Assembly: GCA_009760885.1 (NCBI GenBank)
Contig: CM019693.1
Location: forward strand, 47,498,751-47,562,750
Length of the DNA stretch: 64,000 nt
Reading direction: 5' to 3'
Source: Achatina immaculata
Lineage: Eukaryota > Mollusca > Gastropoda > Stylommatophora > Achatinidae
Below are positions 54,735-64,000 of the stretch, piece by piece. The notes beneath the pieces were generated by a model that had not been told where the DNA came from, ran no database searches, and saw nothing but the letters and a program-made list of their open reading frames with translations. Both the position numbers and the translations under genes were made by a program. The stretch's first letter is position 1; the number at the start of each line of letters is the position of its first letter.

Positions 54735-55285
54735 TAGCATTTCATGCATATAATTTGAGAAGTAAACGTACAGAAGTTGACAAAATCACTGTTGATGTTA
54801 TCATAACTCAGCCCAACAACAAAATTTTTTTTTCTTGGTGCCTTGGTTTTTCTGGGTTTATTTGGGGTGCTGATTCTGAAAACTGCATTGAACAGACCAC
54901 ATCAGCTCTAGCTTCTCAGATATGGTTGAGTTTATAAAATGTTAGTCCACTCTTTAACAAATTTCTTCTGCAGAATTGGGATGTCATAACAAGCTGTCTT
55001 ATTTGAATGGAACTATACATCTACTTCCTTTCCTATAATGCACACTGGCATAAAAATGTATAGCTCATATGGCAGAGTTGCTTTTGTTTTGTTTTATTAC
55101 ATAATTATGTGCACAAAATTAAAGTGGTATATCATGGTTTTAGTAGACTACATAAATTTGTGTTTCAGAGGTTTCTCAACCTGATCTATTTAAAACAGTC
55201 GCGGCGTATAATGCGTTATGATCATACAGGAGGTTTGTGTATATTCCCACTCACAACATTTGATTCTTGCAAATCGAAACTGTAG
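54735..55285. other. Intron; probable non-coding end of the following transposase-like element
   Basis: AT-rich; 54812-54832 resembles 52.23-52.26 kb (see there). No coding match. Confidence 0.35.
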
Positions 55286-55290
55286 CGGTT

Positions 55291-56995
55291 ATGGCTACTT
55301 CAAGATGGAGCTGCTTGAATCATCCCGATGTATTTTGCTATATTTGTGGGGAACACACCTTGAAAGCAAATAGGAAACCTATTTCTGAGTTTGTAAAAAG
55401 AGCTTATGTAGGTTATTTTGGTGCCAAGCTTGGAGATCAAGATGAGCCATGGGCTCCTCATATTGTATGCAAAACTTGTACGGAGCATTTGTGCCAGTGG
55501 ACAAATGGAAAGAGAAGCTGTCTGAAATTTGGAGTACCATTGGTGTGGAGGGAACCGTATAACCACTTCGATGACTGTTATTTTTGTATTGTTAATATCA
55601 CAGGCATCAATCAAAATAATCATGACAAGTTGTCTTACCCTGATCTACCTTCAGCCAGGACACCTGTTTTGCACTTGGATCTTGTACCCGTTCCACCTTT
55701 CCTTGAACTACCACAACACCACAACTCTCAGAGGATGAGTCTTGCATGTCTGATAACACACAAGGTAAAGAAAGTGGTGGCAGTGACAGTGAATTCCAAA
55801 CAACTTCATGTAGTGATCATTTTGATCAGAATGAATTGAGTTATCTGATCAGGGACTTAAATCTTTCCAAAGAGTCTTCTGAATTGCTTGCCTCCAGATT
55901 AAAGGAAAAGAATGTACTTCAGCCTGGAATGAAAATGAATTACATTTTATCGAAGGAGCCTAAAGGATTTACTGCCATTCTTTACCAAAAACAACTTAGT
56001 ATTTTGCAATGACATCAGAAACCTTGTGAAGAAAACTGGTCTTTCAGAATATAACCCAAGTGAGTGGCATCTTTTCATCGACAGTTCAAAGCGTAGTTTG
56101 AAATGTGTTCTTTAAAATAATAGCAACAATTATGGTTCTATTCCAATCGATCATTCCACCAAGATGAAAGAAGAGTACAAGGCTATCTCCTTCGTCTTGG
56201 AAAAGATAAATTACCCAGAACATCAATGGATGATTTGTGTAGACTTGAAGATGGTTAGTTTTCTTCTTGGTCAACAAAGTGGCTACACAGTGTATCAAAG
56301 CTTTTTATGCCTTTGGTATAGTAGAGCCAAACATGAACATTGGGCAAGAAAAGATTGGCCTCTGAGGGAATATATGGTTGTTGGAGGACAAAATATAATC
56401 AGTGAACCTTTGTTAGTATGACATAGAATCATACTGCCACCACTACATATAAAGCTAGGTCTGATGAAACAAATTGTAACGGCTTTGAATAAAGACAGTT
56501 CGTGCATTGAATACGTAGTGCATAAGTTACCTGGACTTACCATGGAAAAACTGAAAGCAGCAGTTTTCGATGGTCCAAGATCAGACAACATGTAAATGAC
56601 CCACATTTCATAGCATCAATGAATAAAATTGAATCATGTGCCTGGTCTTCATTTGTTCTTGCTGTGAAAAGCTTTCTTGGCAACAAGAAGGCAGACAACT
56701 ACACACAGTTAGTAGAGGACATGCTCTTTCATTTCAGAAGCTTGGCTGTAACATGAATGTCAAAATCCATTATCTGCACAGTCACTTAGAACACTTTCCA
56801 GAGAACCTTGGCAACTTCAGCAAAGAGCAAGGTGAAAGATTTCACCAAGACATAAAAACAATGGAAGCCAGATACCAAGGAAGATGGGATACACGCATGA
56901 TGGCAGACTATTGTTGGAATCTTATGCGGGATTGTCCTGGCAGATACCACTCTCGGAAGTCTTACAAAAGGAGCTTTTTGTGTGTCAAATGAGTG
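55291..56995 (+). pseudogene. Transposase-like dispersed ORF (arthropod repeat family), decayed
   Basis: Blocks in order: an N-terminal Cys-rich region (HPDVFCYICGEHTLKA..FVKRAYVGYFGAKLGDQD..WAPHIVCKTC), a CYFC region, a helical stretch LLASRLKEKNVLQPG, then WHLFIDSSKRSLKCVL, WMICVDLKMVSFLLGQQSGY with FLCLWYSRA, PPLHIKLGLMKQ, LGCNMNVKIHYLHSHL, and GERFHQDIKTMEARYQGRW with DYCWNL. I recognise this as a family with many copies in arthropod genomes, usually unannotated. About five frameshifts or stops break it (near 55745, 56010, 56115, 56420, 56600). The Asp, Asp and late Glu/Asp blocks suggest an RNase H-fold (DDE/D) enzyme; that is inference. It sits in a YDJC intron. Confidence 0.8.
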
Positions 56996-57224
56996 GAAAG
57001 CTTGCATCATAAACTTGTGCTTTTGGTATGAAATAAGTAGATTTTCATGTAGTACACTTTTCTTTTAATTATTAACATGTTTCCTTCATGCTTAAAAAAT
57101 ATTAAACACTACGTTAAAATATCTTGATTTGTTATGGGTGAGCAGAGAGAAGAGTTGTATATGGCATATGTTCTGTATCTCAAAAACTAGAGCTGATATG
57201 GGAAAACTTGTGCCATTTTTTGGA

Positions 57225-57485
57225 TTTAGTGGGTCAAATATACCCAGAAACAGCTCTAACATTTGAGGCTTCAAAGTGTGTGTTGGCCAGTGTTATCAGC
57301 AAGTCAAATATACCCAGAAACAGCTCTAACATTTGAGGCTTCAAAGTGTGTGTTGGCCAGTGTTATCAGCAAGTCAAATATACCCAGAAACAGCTATAAC
57401 ATTTGAGGCTTCAAAGTGTGTGTTGGCCAGTGTTATCAGCAAGTCAAATATACCTAGAAACAGCTATAACATTTGAGGCACTGAA
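57225..57485. repeat. 70-bp minisatellite, 3.5 copies
   Basis: The unit contains CAAATATACCCAGAAACAGC and GGCTTCAAAGTGTGTGTTGG. Confidence 0.9.
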
Positions 57486-57494
57486 ATGTGTGTT

Positions 57495-57680
57495 GACCAG
57501 TGATGACTGTAACATCTTTCATCCACAGAACTGTTACATCTTTCATCCACAGAAATATGACAACTTTCAGGCACATAACTCTGACATCTTTCATCCACAG
57601 AAATATGACAACTTTCAGGCACATAACTCTGACATCTTTCATCCACAGAAATATGACAACTTTCAGGCACAGAAATGTGT
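57495..57680. repeat. 48-bp minisatellite upstream of YDJC exon
   Basis: About 3.5 units contain ATCTTTCATCCACAGAAATA then TGACAACTTTCAGGCAC. Each unit has a TTTCATCCACAG acceptor-like motif, similar to the real acceptor AATCCATAG about 100 bp downstream. Confidence 0.9.
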
Positions 57681-57787
57681 CAAATGCTTCTATTGTGAGG
57701 CAGTAACTTTGTATTTTGTTCACAGAGACAGATTTTGTATAAAACTGAATACATTTTTATGGTGGGAAATGTGTTTTTAATCCATAG

Positions 57788-57965
57788 ATGTGGTTGACAT
57801 GTTTGCTGACACTCTCGGTTGTCACAACGTTCAAATAACTCGATACCCTGTTGAAATCAATATGGCTTCAAAGCCCTGGGTGAATCCAGAATATGTCCCC
57901 CAGTTTTTCTCAATGATTGCCAAGGCTGAGAAGGCAAAACCAGTCTTTAACAGTCATAATATCAG
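57788..57965 (+). CDS. YDJC: YDJC exon, central
   Basis: Acceptor TTAATCCATAG, 178 nt, donor AG|GTAAAA (phase 2). With the preceding phase-1 base it reads N-VVDMFADTLGCHNVQITRYP then FNSHNIR. The G-(V/N)-x-x-TR-x-P block matches the family segment after the HQH motif (human: YGVRFTRLPLE). The minisatellite at 58.0-58.5 kb begins a few dozen bases after the donor. Confidence 0.88.
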
Positions 57966-57999
57966 GTAAAATCTGCATTATGCTTGTATGATTGTTGTG

Positions 58000-58495
58000 A
58001 GATAAAGTTATCATTGTGTTTGTATGATTGGTATGAGATAAAATTATCATTCTACTTAAATAACTGGTATAAGACAAAATTATCATTCTACTTATATGAT
58101 TGGTGTGAGATAAAGTTATTGTACTGCATATATGACTGGCATGAAGAAAAGCTATTATACATCTTATATTACTGGTGTGAAGTAAAGTTATCATACAACT
58201 TATATGACTGGTGTGAAGTAAAGTTATCACACAACATATATGACTGGTGTGAAGTAAAGTTATCACACAACTTATATGACTGGTGTGAAGTAAAGTTATC
58301 ACACAACTTATATGACTGGTGTGAAGTAAAGTTATCATACAACTTATATGACTGGTGTGAAGTAAAGTTATCACACAATTTATATGACTGGTGTGAAGTA
58401 AAGTTATCATACAACTTATATGACTGATGTGAAGTAAAGTTATCACACAGCTTATATGACTGGTGTGAAACAAAGGTAAATAAGACTGGGGTGAG
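58000..58495. repeat. 36-bp minisatellite, about 13 copies
   Basis: The unit TATATGACTGGTGTGAAGTA then AAGTTATCACACAACT becomes more diverged towards 58000. It is open on both strands because 36 is a multiple of three; not a gene. Confidence 0.93.
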
Positions 58496-58539
58496 ATAAA
58501 CTTCTCTTTAGCATTTTTCACAAGTGACTAGAAGGTTTT

Positions 58540-58740
58540 TGTTATGATTTCTGTGATGTATGCAACAGTGAAACACCAGAAACTTCACAGGTCTTAAAAT
58601 TTATTGTTATTGTTGTTGCTACTGTTATTTTTGTTATGATTTCTGTGATGAATGCAGCAGTGAAGCACCAGAAACTCCACAGGTGTTAAAATGTATTATT
58701 ATTGTTGTTACTACTGTTATTTTTACATATTGCAGTTGAA
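58540..58740. repeat. About 110-bp repeat, 2 copies
   Basis: GTTATGATTTCTGTGATG then CAGTGAAACACCAGAAACT occurs at 58539 and 58632. Confidence 0.75.
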
Positions 58741-58774
58741 AATCTTTTTTAAAAAAACAGACTATAGCTGTATT

Positions 58775-59340
58775 GTCACAAGAACATGATAATCACCAGA
58801 CAGTCAGATAAATATTAACATTGTCACAAGAACATGATAGTCACCAGACAGTCAGATAAATATTAACTTTGTCACAAGAACATGATAGTCACCAGACAGT
58901 CAGATAAATGTTACCATTGTCACAAGAACATGATAATCACCAGACAGTCAGATAAATATTAACTTTGTCACAAGAACATAATAGTCACCAGACAGTCAGA
59001 TAAATGTTAACATTGTCACAAGAACATGATAGTCACCAGACAGTCAGATAAATATTAACATTGTCACAAGAACATGATAGTCACCAGACAGTCAGATAAA
59101 TATTAACATTGTCACAAGAACATAATAGTCACCAGACAGTCAGATAAATGTTAACATTGTCACAAGAACATAATAGTCACCAGACAGACAGAAGAAATTA
59201 TTTATATTTAGCCATCAGACAGACAGAAGAAGTTATTTATATTTAGTAGTCAGACAGACAGAAGAAGAATTATTTATATTTAGTCATCAGACAGACAGAA
59301 GAAGTTATTTATATTCAGTAGTCAGACAGACAGAAGAAGA
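58775..59340. repeat. 48-bp minisatellite (9 copies) followed by 46-bp variant
   Basis: The unit ATTGTCACAAGAACATGATA then GTCACCAGACAGTCAGATAA. From 59180 a different unit (CAGACAGACAGAAGAAGTTA) repeats four times. A weaker third phase (ATCTAGTCATCA-type) runs to about 59500. Confidence 0.92.
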
Positions 59341-59621
59341 TGCATCCAGTCACTAAACAATCAGTCAAAACAACATTACATCTAGTCATCAAACAGTCAG
59401 AAAAAATTATATCTAGTCATCAGGCATTCAGACAAAGTTACATTTGGTCATCAAACAAACAACATTATATCTGTCATCAAAAAGTTGCATCTAGTTACCA
59501 GACAGGGGGACAAACAAAAATATCATCACAGTTTATAACTACATAGACGAAACATGGGACAACATTTTAACATTAAAAAAAATAGTGAGCAGATGAGAAG
59601 AACACTTTAAGAAAATGCTCA

Positions 59622-59952
59622 GTTGATCTCTGCCATCTTAATTATACAAGAGCTGATCTCTGCCATCTTAATTATACAAGAGCTGATCTCTGCCATCTTA
59701 ATTATACAAGAGCTGATCTCTGCCATCTTAATTATACAAGAGCTGATCTTTGCCATCTTAATTATACAAGAGCTGATCTCTGCCATCTTAATTATACAAG
59801 AGCTGATCTCTGCCATCTTAATTATACAAGAGCTGATCTCTGCCATCTTAATTATACAAGAGCTGATCTCTGCCATCTTAATTATACAAGAACTGATCTC
59901 TGCCATCTTAATTATACAAGAGCTGGTCTCTGCCATCTTAATTATACAAGCT
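59622..59952. repeat. 30-bp minisatellite, 11 copies
   Basis: The unit AGCTGATCTCTGCCATCTTA then ATTATACAAG is almost uniform. Long ORFs on both strands are artefacts. Confidence 0.95.
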
Positions 59953-59977
59953 GAGCGTAGACAAAAAAAAATGTGAT

Positions 59978-60111
59978 CTTCTTCTTCTTTGTTCGCTTCT
60001 ACCACCAAGACTGCCCCGTGACCCTACTGAATTTACTCCTGTGGTCCTCAATAGGTCCCGTGGTCCCCAAAAGGACTACACAAGATCCGAAGAGGACCAC
60101 AAGAGGTTCAG
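59978..60111 (-). mobile_element. GC-rich GAA-tailed retroposon, 134-bp 5'-truncated copy with TSD
   Basis: It contains only the GAA tail, the conserved TTCGCTTCTACCACCA and GGTCC-rich 3' end. The 12-bp target duplication AAAAAATGTGAT lies at 59966-59977 and 60112-60123. This is a fourth independent insertion of the family; extreme 5' truncation supports reverse-transcription-coupled insertion. Confidence 0.85.
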
Positions 60112-60278
60112 AAAAAATGTGATGATATTAATTTGAATTATTCTGATTCATGTCATTTATTAAGCTGTGTTTGTCATTAAAATCTTAGGCTGTGACATAC
60201 TAAGTTTACATTTGTTAATTTCTACTCAAAATGTTAATGATGAGTTCTAGTACGGAATATCTCATTAATCTGTAACAG

Positions 60279-60612
60279 GACAAGTGACAGTTTTGCAGGT
60301 CTGTCAACAATGGGATCAGACATGACCATAGAAAGACTTCAGATGATTGTCCTGGAGGCTTTCACAGATGCTGAGAAGAGATTAGCTAATGAAGTGAAAG
60401 ATGAGCAGCGTGACTTTGTGACGTGTGAACTGATGACTCACCCCGGCTACCCAACAAGCAGAAAATCTGGTGGCTTCTCATGGGGTTCTGATGACTTTGG
60501 TTGTTCAGATGATCGTATACATGAAATAAACATTCTCACTAGTCAAGAAATGATGGATTTTTACAACAAAAACAATATACAACTGTTTTCTCATCTTTGT
60601 TTGTTGAACTAA
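60279..60612 (+). CDS. YDJC: YDJC last exon
   Basis: Acceptor TCTGTAACAG; the first base completes Arg from the previous exon. It then encodes 110 residues: TSDSFAGLST, GSDMTIERLQ, FVTCELMTHPGYPTSRKSGG, RIHEINILTSQEM, ending NIQLFSHLCLLN and TAA at 60610-60612. The (T)DxFxGLS and EL(M)xHPGYP blocks are hallmarks of the YdjC family (human: TDAFVGLST, AELMAHPGYP). With about 45 residues for the missing exon the protein would be about 305 aa, typical of the family. Confidence 0.92.
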
Positions 60613-60723
60613 TTCATAATGAATATTGATATGTTAAAATTTAAAGGCAATGTGCTTATCTGGAAGTTTGCTATTTCAGATTATGGATTTTGTGTACTGG
60701 AGTTATTAATTTTTTTTTCTGAC

Positions 60724-60729
60724 AATAAA
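60724..60729 (+). terminator. Poly(A) signal of YDJC
   Basis: AATAAA (in GACAATAAAGTTGTTTCTG) lies 112 bp after the YDJC stop and is followed by a GT-rich stretch. Confidence 0.7.
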
Positions 60730-60839
60730 GTTGTTTCTGTTGGTGGAAATCTGCCATTTTCTTAATACAGTCTCATTTTTGCCCAAAAAACTACTTCTTT
60801 GTTCATTTGCCAAATCATAACTTTGTATATAGCCAGAAA

Positions 60840-61000
60840 ATGTTAAAGTCATGTTTTGTATTTGATCAGAAAATGTCAAAGTCATATTTTATGTTCAGTC
60901 AGAAAATGTCAGAGTCATATTTTGTGTTCAGTCAGAAAATGTCAGTCATGTTTTGTGTTCAGTCAGAAAATGTCAGGGTCATGTTTTGTGTTTAATCAAA
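60840..61000. repeat. About 33-bp minisatellite, 5 copies
   Basis: The unit contains CAGAAAATGTCAGAGTCATA then TTTTGTGTTCAGT. Confidence 0.85.
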
Positions 61001-61017
61001 GATAAAGGTAGTGAACC

Positions 61018-61268
61018 AGCGTCATTGTACATGACCAGACTGTAAGTACTCTGCTGCCTTGTCAACAGTTGACCAGAAGCTGGTGACTAGTGTTGTCATC
61101 AGCATGAACTCCGTAGCTAGCAGCATCATTCCTCTTCCTTCCCAGAGCATTACCCTAATACCCATTTTTTCTTCAAGCTGGGTGAACCATGAGAGTTTTT
61201 GCAAGCCATGGTTGGAAATCAAAACCGGGCCATCCAGTTGACAAGTGACTAATCCACTGCACTAACAT
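61018..61268 (-). mobile_element. tRNA-derived SINE (second type)
   Basis: The reverse complement of 61190-61268 has a tRNA-like head: TTAGTGCAGTGGATTAGTCA (box A-like) and CCCGGTTTTGATTTCC (box B-like) about 40 bp apart. The body continues to about 61018. Its sequence differs from the 27.7 kb SINE. Confidence 0.6.
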
Positions 61269-61371
61269 GGCTTCCTGTGTATTTAATCAGAATAATATAA
61301 ATAACTTCTTACAGATAAAATCTCTTGTGACAATTGTGTCTTGTCCAACGCTATCTCTCTGTAACTACAAC

Positions 61372-61765
61372 CCGGTGTTCTATGCAGCCGATGCTGTAGA
61401 GATGTTGGTATACAGCATTGTATCAGTGCTGGAATGGTTTTGGCAGCTACTTTTTCAGTTCCAGAGTACAGCTAAAAAGCAAGGGTGTGCAATGCTTCTT
61501 TAGCAGACTCCACCACCATGGGGACTATGGTGAGCCCTGCCCTGTTAGCCAGGCTAGGCCTGTTATTGGGTATACCAACAGAGAGATGGAGCAGGGTCTT
61601 GGTCAGCTATGGGTCGCTAACCCTGATGCTAGCATATCACCTACGGGTCACTAACCCTGATGCTAGCATATCACCTATGGGTCACTAACCCTGATACTAG
61701 CATATTACCTACGGGTCACTAACCCTGATGCTAGCATATGCCTATGGGTCACTGATTGCATCATC
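61372..61765 (+). repeat. Unnamed interspersed repeat, copy B, with terminal tandem motif
   Basis: Opposite-orientation partner of 14095-14395. Its 3' part has a roughly 38-bp motif (GGGTCACTAACCCTGATGCT) repeated four times. Confidence 0.6.
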
Positions 61766-61779
61766 AGACAGTGTCTCAC

Positions 61780-62190
61780 CTCTGTTACAGTTGTATAAAA
61801 ATGATAAAATCTCTTGTTACAGTTGTGTAAAAATGATAAAATCTCTTGTTACAGTTGTATAAAAATGATAAAATCTCTTGTTACAGTTGTGTAAAAATGA
61901 TAAAATCTCTTGTTACAGTTGTGTAAAAATGATAAAATCTCTTGTTACAGTTGTGTAAAAATGATAAAATCTCTTGTTACAGTTGTGTAAAAGTGATAAA
62001 ATCTCTTGTTACAGTTGTATAAAAATGATAAAATCTCTTGTTACAGTTGTGTAAAAATGATAAAATCTCTTGTTACAGTTGTGTAAAAATGATAAAATCT
62101 CTTGTGACAGTTGTGTAAAAATGATAAAATCTCTTGTTACAGTTGCGTAAAAATGATAAAATCTCTTGTTACAGTTGTGTAAAAACATAA
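61780..62190. repeat. 32-bp minisatellite, about 13 copies
   Basis: The unit is TTGTGTAAAAATGATAAAAT then CTCTTGTTACAG. Each unit ends in a TCTTGTTACAG acceptor-like motif. The same 12 bases also occur singly at 61308 (ACAGATAAAATCTCTTGTGA). Confidence 0.93.
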
Positions 62191-62224
62191 GTGAATTGTA
62201 CAAAAAAATGAAAATAAAAAAGAG

Positions 62225-62415
62225 CAGTAGTGAATTTTGCTGTTGGTTGTTATGTTTAATTTTGTTGCTTGTTGTTATGTATATGTATGTTGTTGGTTAT
62301 GTTCATTACTTGTTAAGTGCGTGTGTGTGCGTGCATGCATGTGGGTGCATATATGTTTGTTGTTATGTTTATGTTTATTGCTGTATGTTGTTGCGTGTGA
62401 AGGAAACAAGCTACT
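62225..62415. repeat. GTTGTT / GTGTGT low-complexity stretch
   Basis: Degenerate TGTTG and GTGTG simple repeats. Confidence 0.6.
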
Positions 62416-62549
62416 GAAGTCCTTTTTTGCACCAAACAAACTTGGCCTTATATTTTCTATATCAGTTCTTCATTTACAAAATAATTGCAGTATACTCATT
62501 AAGCTAAACGTGCATCATATTGTATAACATTTCAAAGGGAAATCACCAC

Positions 62550-62860
62550 TGTTGTGACATTAGTTCCATGTGCTTAGTTCTCTCATTGAGCTTGGCACCA
62601 CCTTGACGTTAGTTCCATGTGCTTAGTTCCCTCATTGAGCTTGGCACCACCTTTACATTAGTTCCATGTGCTTAGTTCCCTCATTGAGCTTGGCACAACC
62701 ATGACATTAGTTCTATGTACTTAGTTCTCTCATTAAATTTGGTATCATCATGACATTAGTTCCACATGTTTAGTTTCCACATTAAGCTTGTACCACCATG
62801 GCCTTAGTTCCATGTGTTTAGTTCCCTTGCTGAGCTTGACTTCATAAGTTTTTCCAATTC
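62550..62860. repeat. About 48-bp minisatellite, 6 copies
   Basis: The unit contains ACATTAGTTCCATGTGCTTA then GTTCCCTCATTGAGCTTGGC. Copies diverge to the right. Confidence 0.88.
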
Positions 62861-62959
62861 TTGTGCTGGTGGAAAGATTTCTCATGTATATAAATATCCT
62901 TGTACATCATTTGTGGTCTGCTGTAAACGTTCTTGGGGGGAGGGGACACGCATGAATTG

Positions 62960-63325
62960 TTGATTCAAGTGTAAAGCCTAGAGCAGAAAATGTGTTTACG
63001 ACTGGTTCAAACGCTTTCGCGGCGGGAAGGAAACGACTGAGGATGAGCCACGTTCAGGTCGGCCGGCGACAAGCCATGATCGAGCGAGTACGACAAATGC
63101 TGGCACGAGATCGGCAGCTACTCTATGGTTGGTGACAAATGAATTGGGCATTAGCAAGGACACGGTGCCTGAAAAGCGTTATGATAGGCGAACATTTTGC
63201 GAACTTGGTGCCAATCCAACAGCGCGTGACATCGATTCTGCGATCAGTTTCCAGAAGTTTAATGAACGTTGCCAAAAGTGTGTTGTGAAGGATGGTGATT
63301 ATTTTGAGGGCCAATAAATGTATTT
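62960..63325 (+). pseudogene. Internally deleted mariner-like transposase
   Basis: Frames combine to give WFKRFREGRETTEDEPRSGR then RVRQMLARDRQL and NELGISKDTV (N-terminal helix-turn-helix pair). This is followed directly by a C-terminal piece (KFNERCQKCVVKDGDYFEGQ, stop at about 63315). The whole catalytic DD(E/D) core is missing. Confidence 0.65.
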
Positions 63326-63329
63326 TGTT

Positions 63330-64000
63330 TGTATCTTCTATTTTGTTTGTTTTCTGATACCATTCATCGAACGTTTTGGACACCCACGTAATAGACTTCA
63401 TGTCGTATTGTACTGATTTCATTCAGTAATTGAATATCATATTACATTGCTTTCATTCACATTGAACTACAGCTTATGCCAAGACACAATGCAAGCAATA
63501 TTGACCGTCACTGATGTTATGATAATATGCATTTCAGACTGAAGAATCAGACACGTGATTAAATTATGACTGTGTTGCCTTTGACAAAACATATGCTGGG
63601 TCTATGATGATGGGCCCGTGATTTTGTATAGTTAAAAATGCTTGCATGTTTTATTTTATATATTATGATACAGATGAGTGGCCTGACACGATTCGGGTCA
63701 GAGATTGTTCATGCATGTATTCATTCATTGTTATCTGTCACTGCGAACCGCATTTCATTATTACCTGCCTCACATTCTCATGTGCACATCAACTTCATCA
63801 TGCCTTGTTAGTACATGTTGATGTTCTTGTTCGTGTATGGTCTCGTTCTTGATTGTGGTTGTCTAGTTATTGTTGTCTTGTTGCATGTATGGTCTCGTTC
63901 TTGATTGTGGTTGTCTAGTTATTGTTGTCTAGTTATTGTTGCCCTGTCAGTTTAATAATTAAAATGCCGGAGACTTTAGAACCGGGTGTTGCTTGTTATT
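63330..64000. other. No gene recognised
   Basis: Non-repetitive except a two-copy motif near 63835-63930 (GTCTCGTTCTTGATTGTGGT then TGTCTAGTTATTGTTG). Short ORFs here are unconvincing. Confidence 0.35.

Noticed and set aside
59619..60008. Repetitive CIIKMAEISS protein
   Set aside because: 30-bp minisatellite artefact, no start context, splice or conservation.

Overview
The window is nuclear DNA from an animal, almost certainly an invertebrate. It carries spliced genes with long repeat-filled introns, several LINE families, mariner and Penelope-like elements, tRNA-derived SINEs and very many minisatellites. One dispersed coding repeat (55.3-57.0 kb) belongs to a family I know mainly from arthropod genomes, so an arthropod (perhaps a chelicerate) is my best guess, but phylum is not proven by the sequence.

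Only two host genes are visible, arranged head to head. On the minus strand, 25787 down to about 6060 holds the first exons of SMPD4 (neutral sphingomyelinase 3): exon 1 at 25758-25787, exon 2 present twice (24100-24183 and 22535-22618), exon 3 at 14988-15209 and exon 4 starting at 6131; the rest lies beyond the left edge. On the plus strand, 36404 to 60612 holds a YDJC-type carbohydrate deacetylase: exons at 36404-36577, 54569-54668, 57788-57965 and 60279-60612, with a poly(A) signal at 60724. The exon that should carry the GLHxN metal-binding motif was not found in the 18 kb between the first two visible exons.

Everything else is repeats. 1-6 kb: I-type LINE pieces split by minisatellites. 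6-10 kb: a duplicated 37-bp minisatellite block, a 30-bp minisatellite and the GIY-YIG end of a Penelope-like element. 10-14 kb: two copies of a (GAA)n-tailed RTE-like LINE. 15.6-16.4 kb: a LINE RNase H domain broken by two minisatellites. 17-20.8 kb: an inverted LINE arrangement resembling twin priming. 21-25.4 kb: a 63-bp minisatellite and a 1.57-kb tandem duplication. 26-34.8 kb: a 58-bp minisatellite, a 2-kb duplication carrying a later LINE insertion, and copies of a GC-rich retroposon. 36.6-44.3 kb: more copies of that retroposon in two further tandem duplications. 45.2-49.2 kb: a mariner with a LINE nested inside. 50.1-53 kb: an RNase H-bearing LINE. 55.3-57.0 kb: the transposase-like pseudogene. 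57-63 kb: minisatellites, a SINE and a deleted mariner.

The two most unusual signals are these. First, a GC-rich, non-coding, about 1.48-kb retroposon family with a (GAA)n tail, 10-12 bp target-site duplications, 5' truncation and modular internal subrepeats; in three of four insertions the tail joins a target beginning ACTT. Second, minisatellites repeatedly arise inside transposon sequence (LINE RT and RNase H domains, mariner transposase, SINE tRNA head), and microhomology-type tandem duplications of 0.7-2 kb recur throughout. One of these duplications has copied an SMPD4 exon with intact splice sites.
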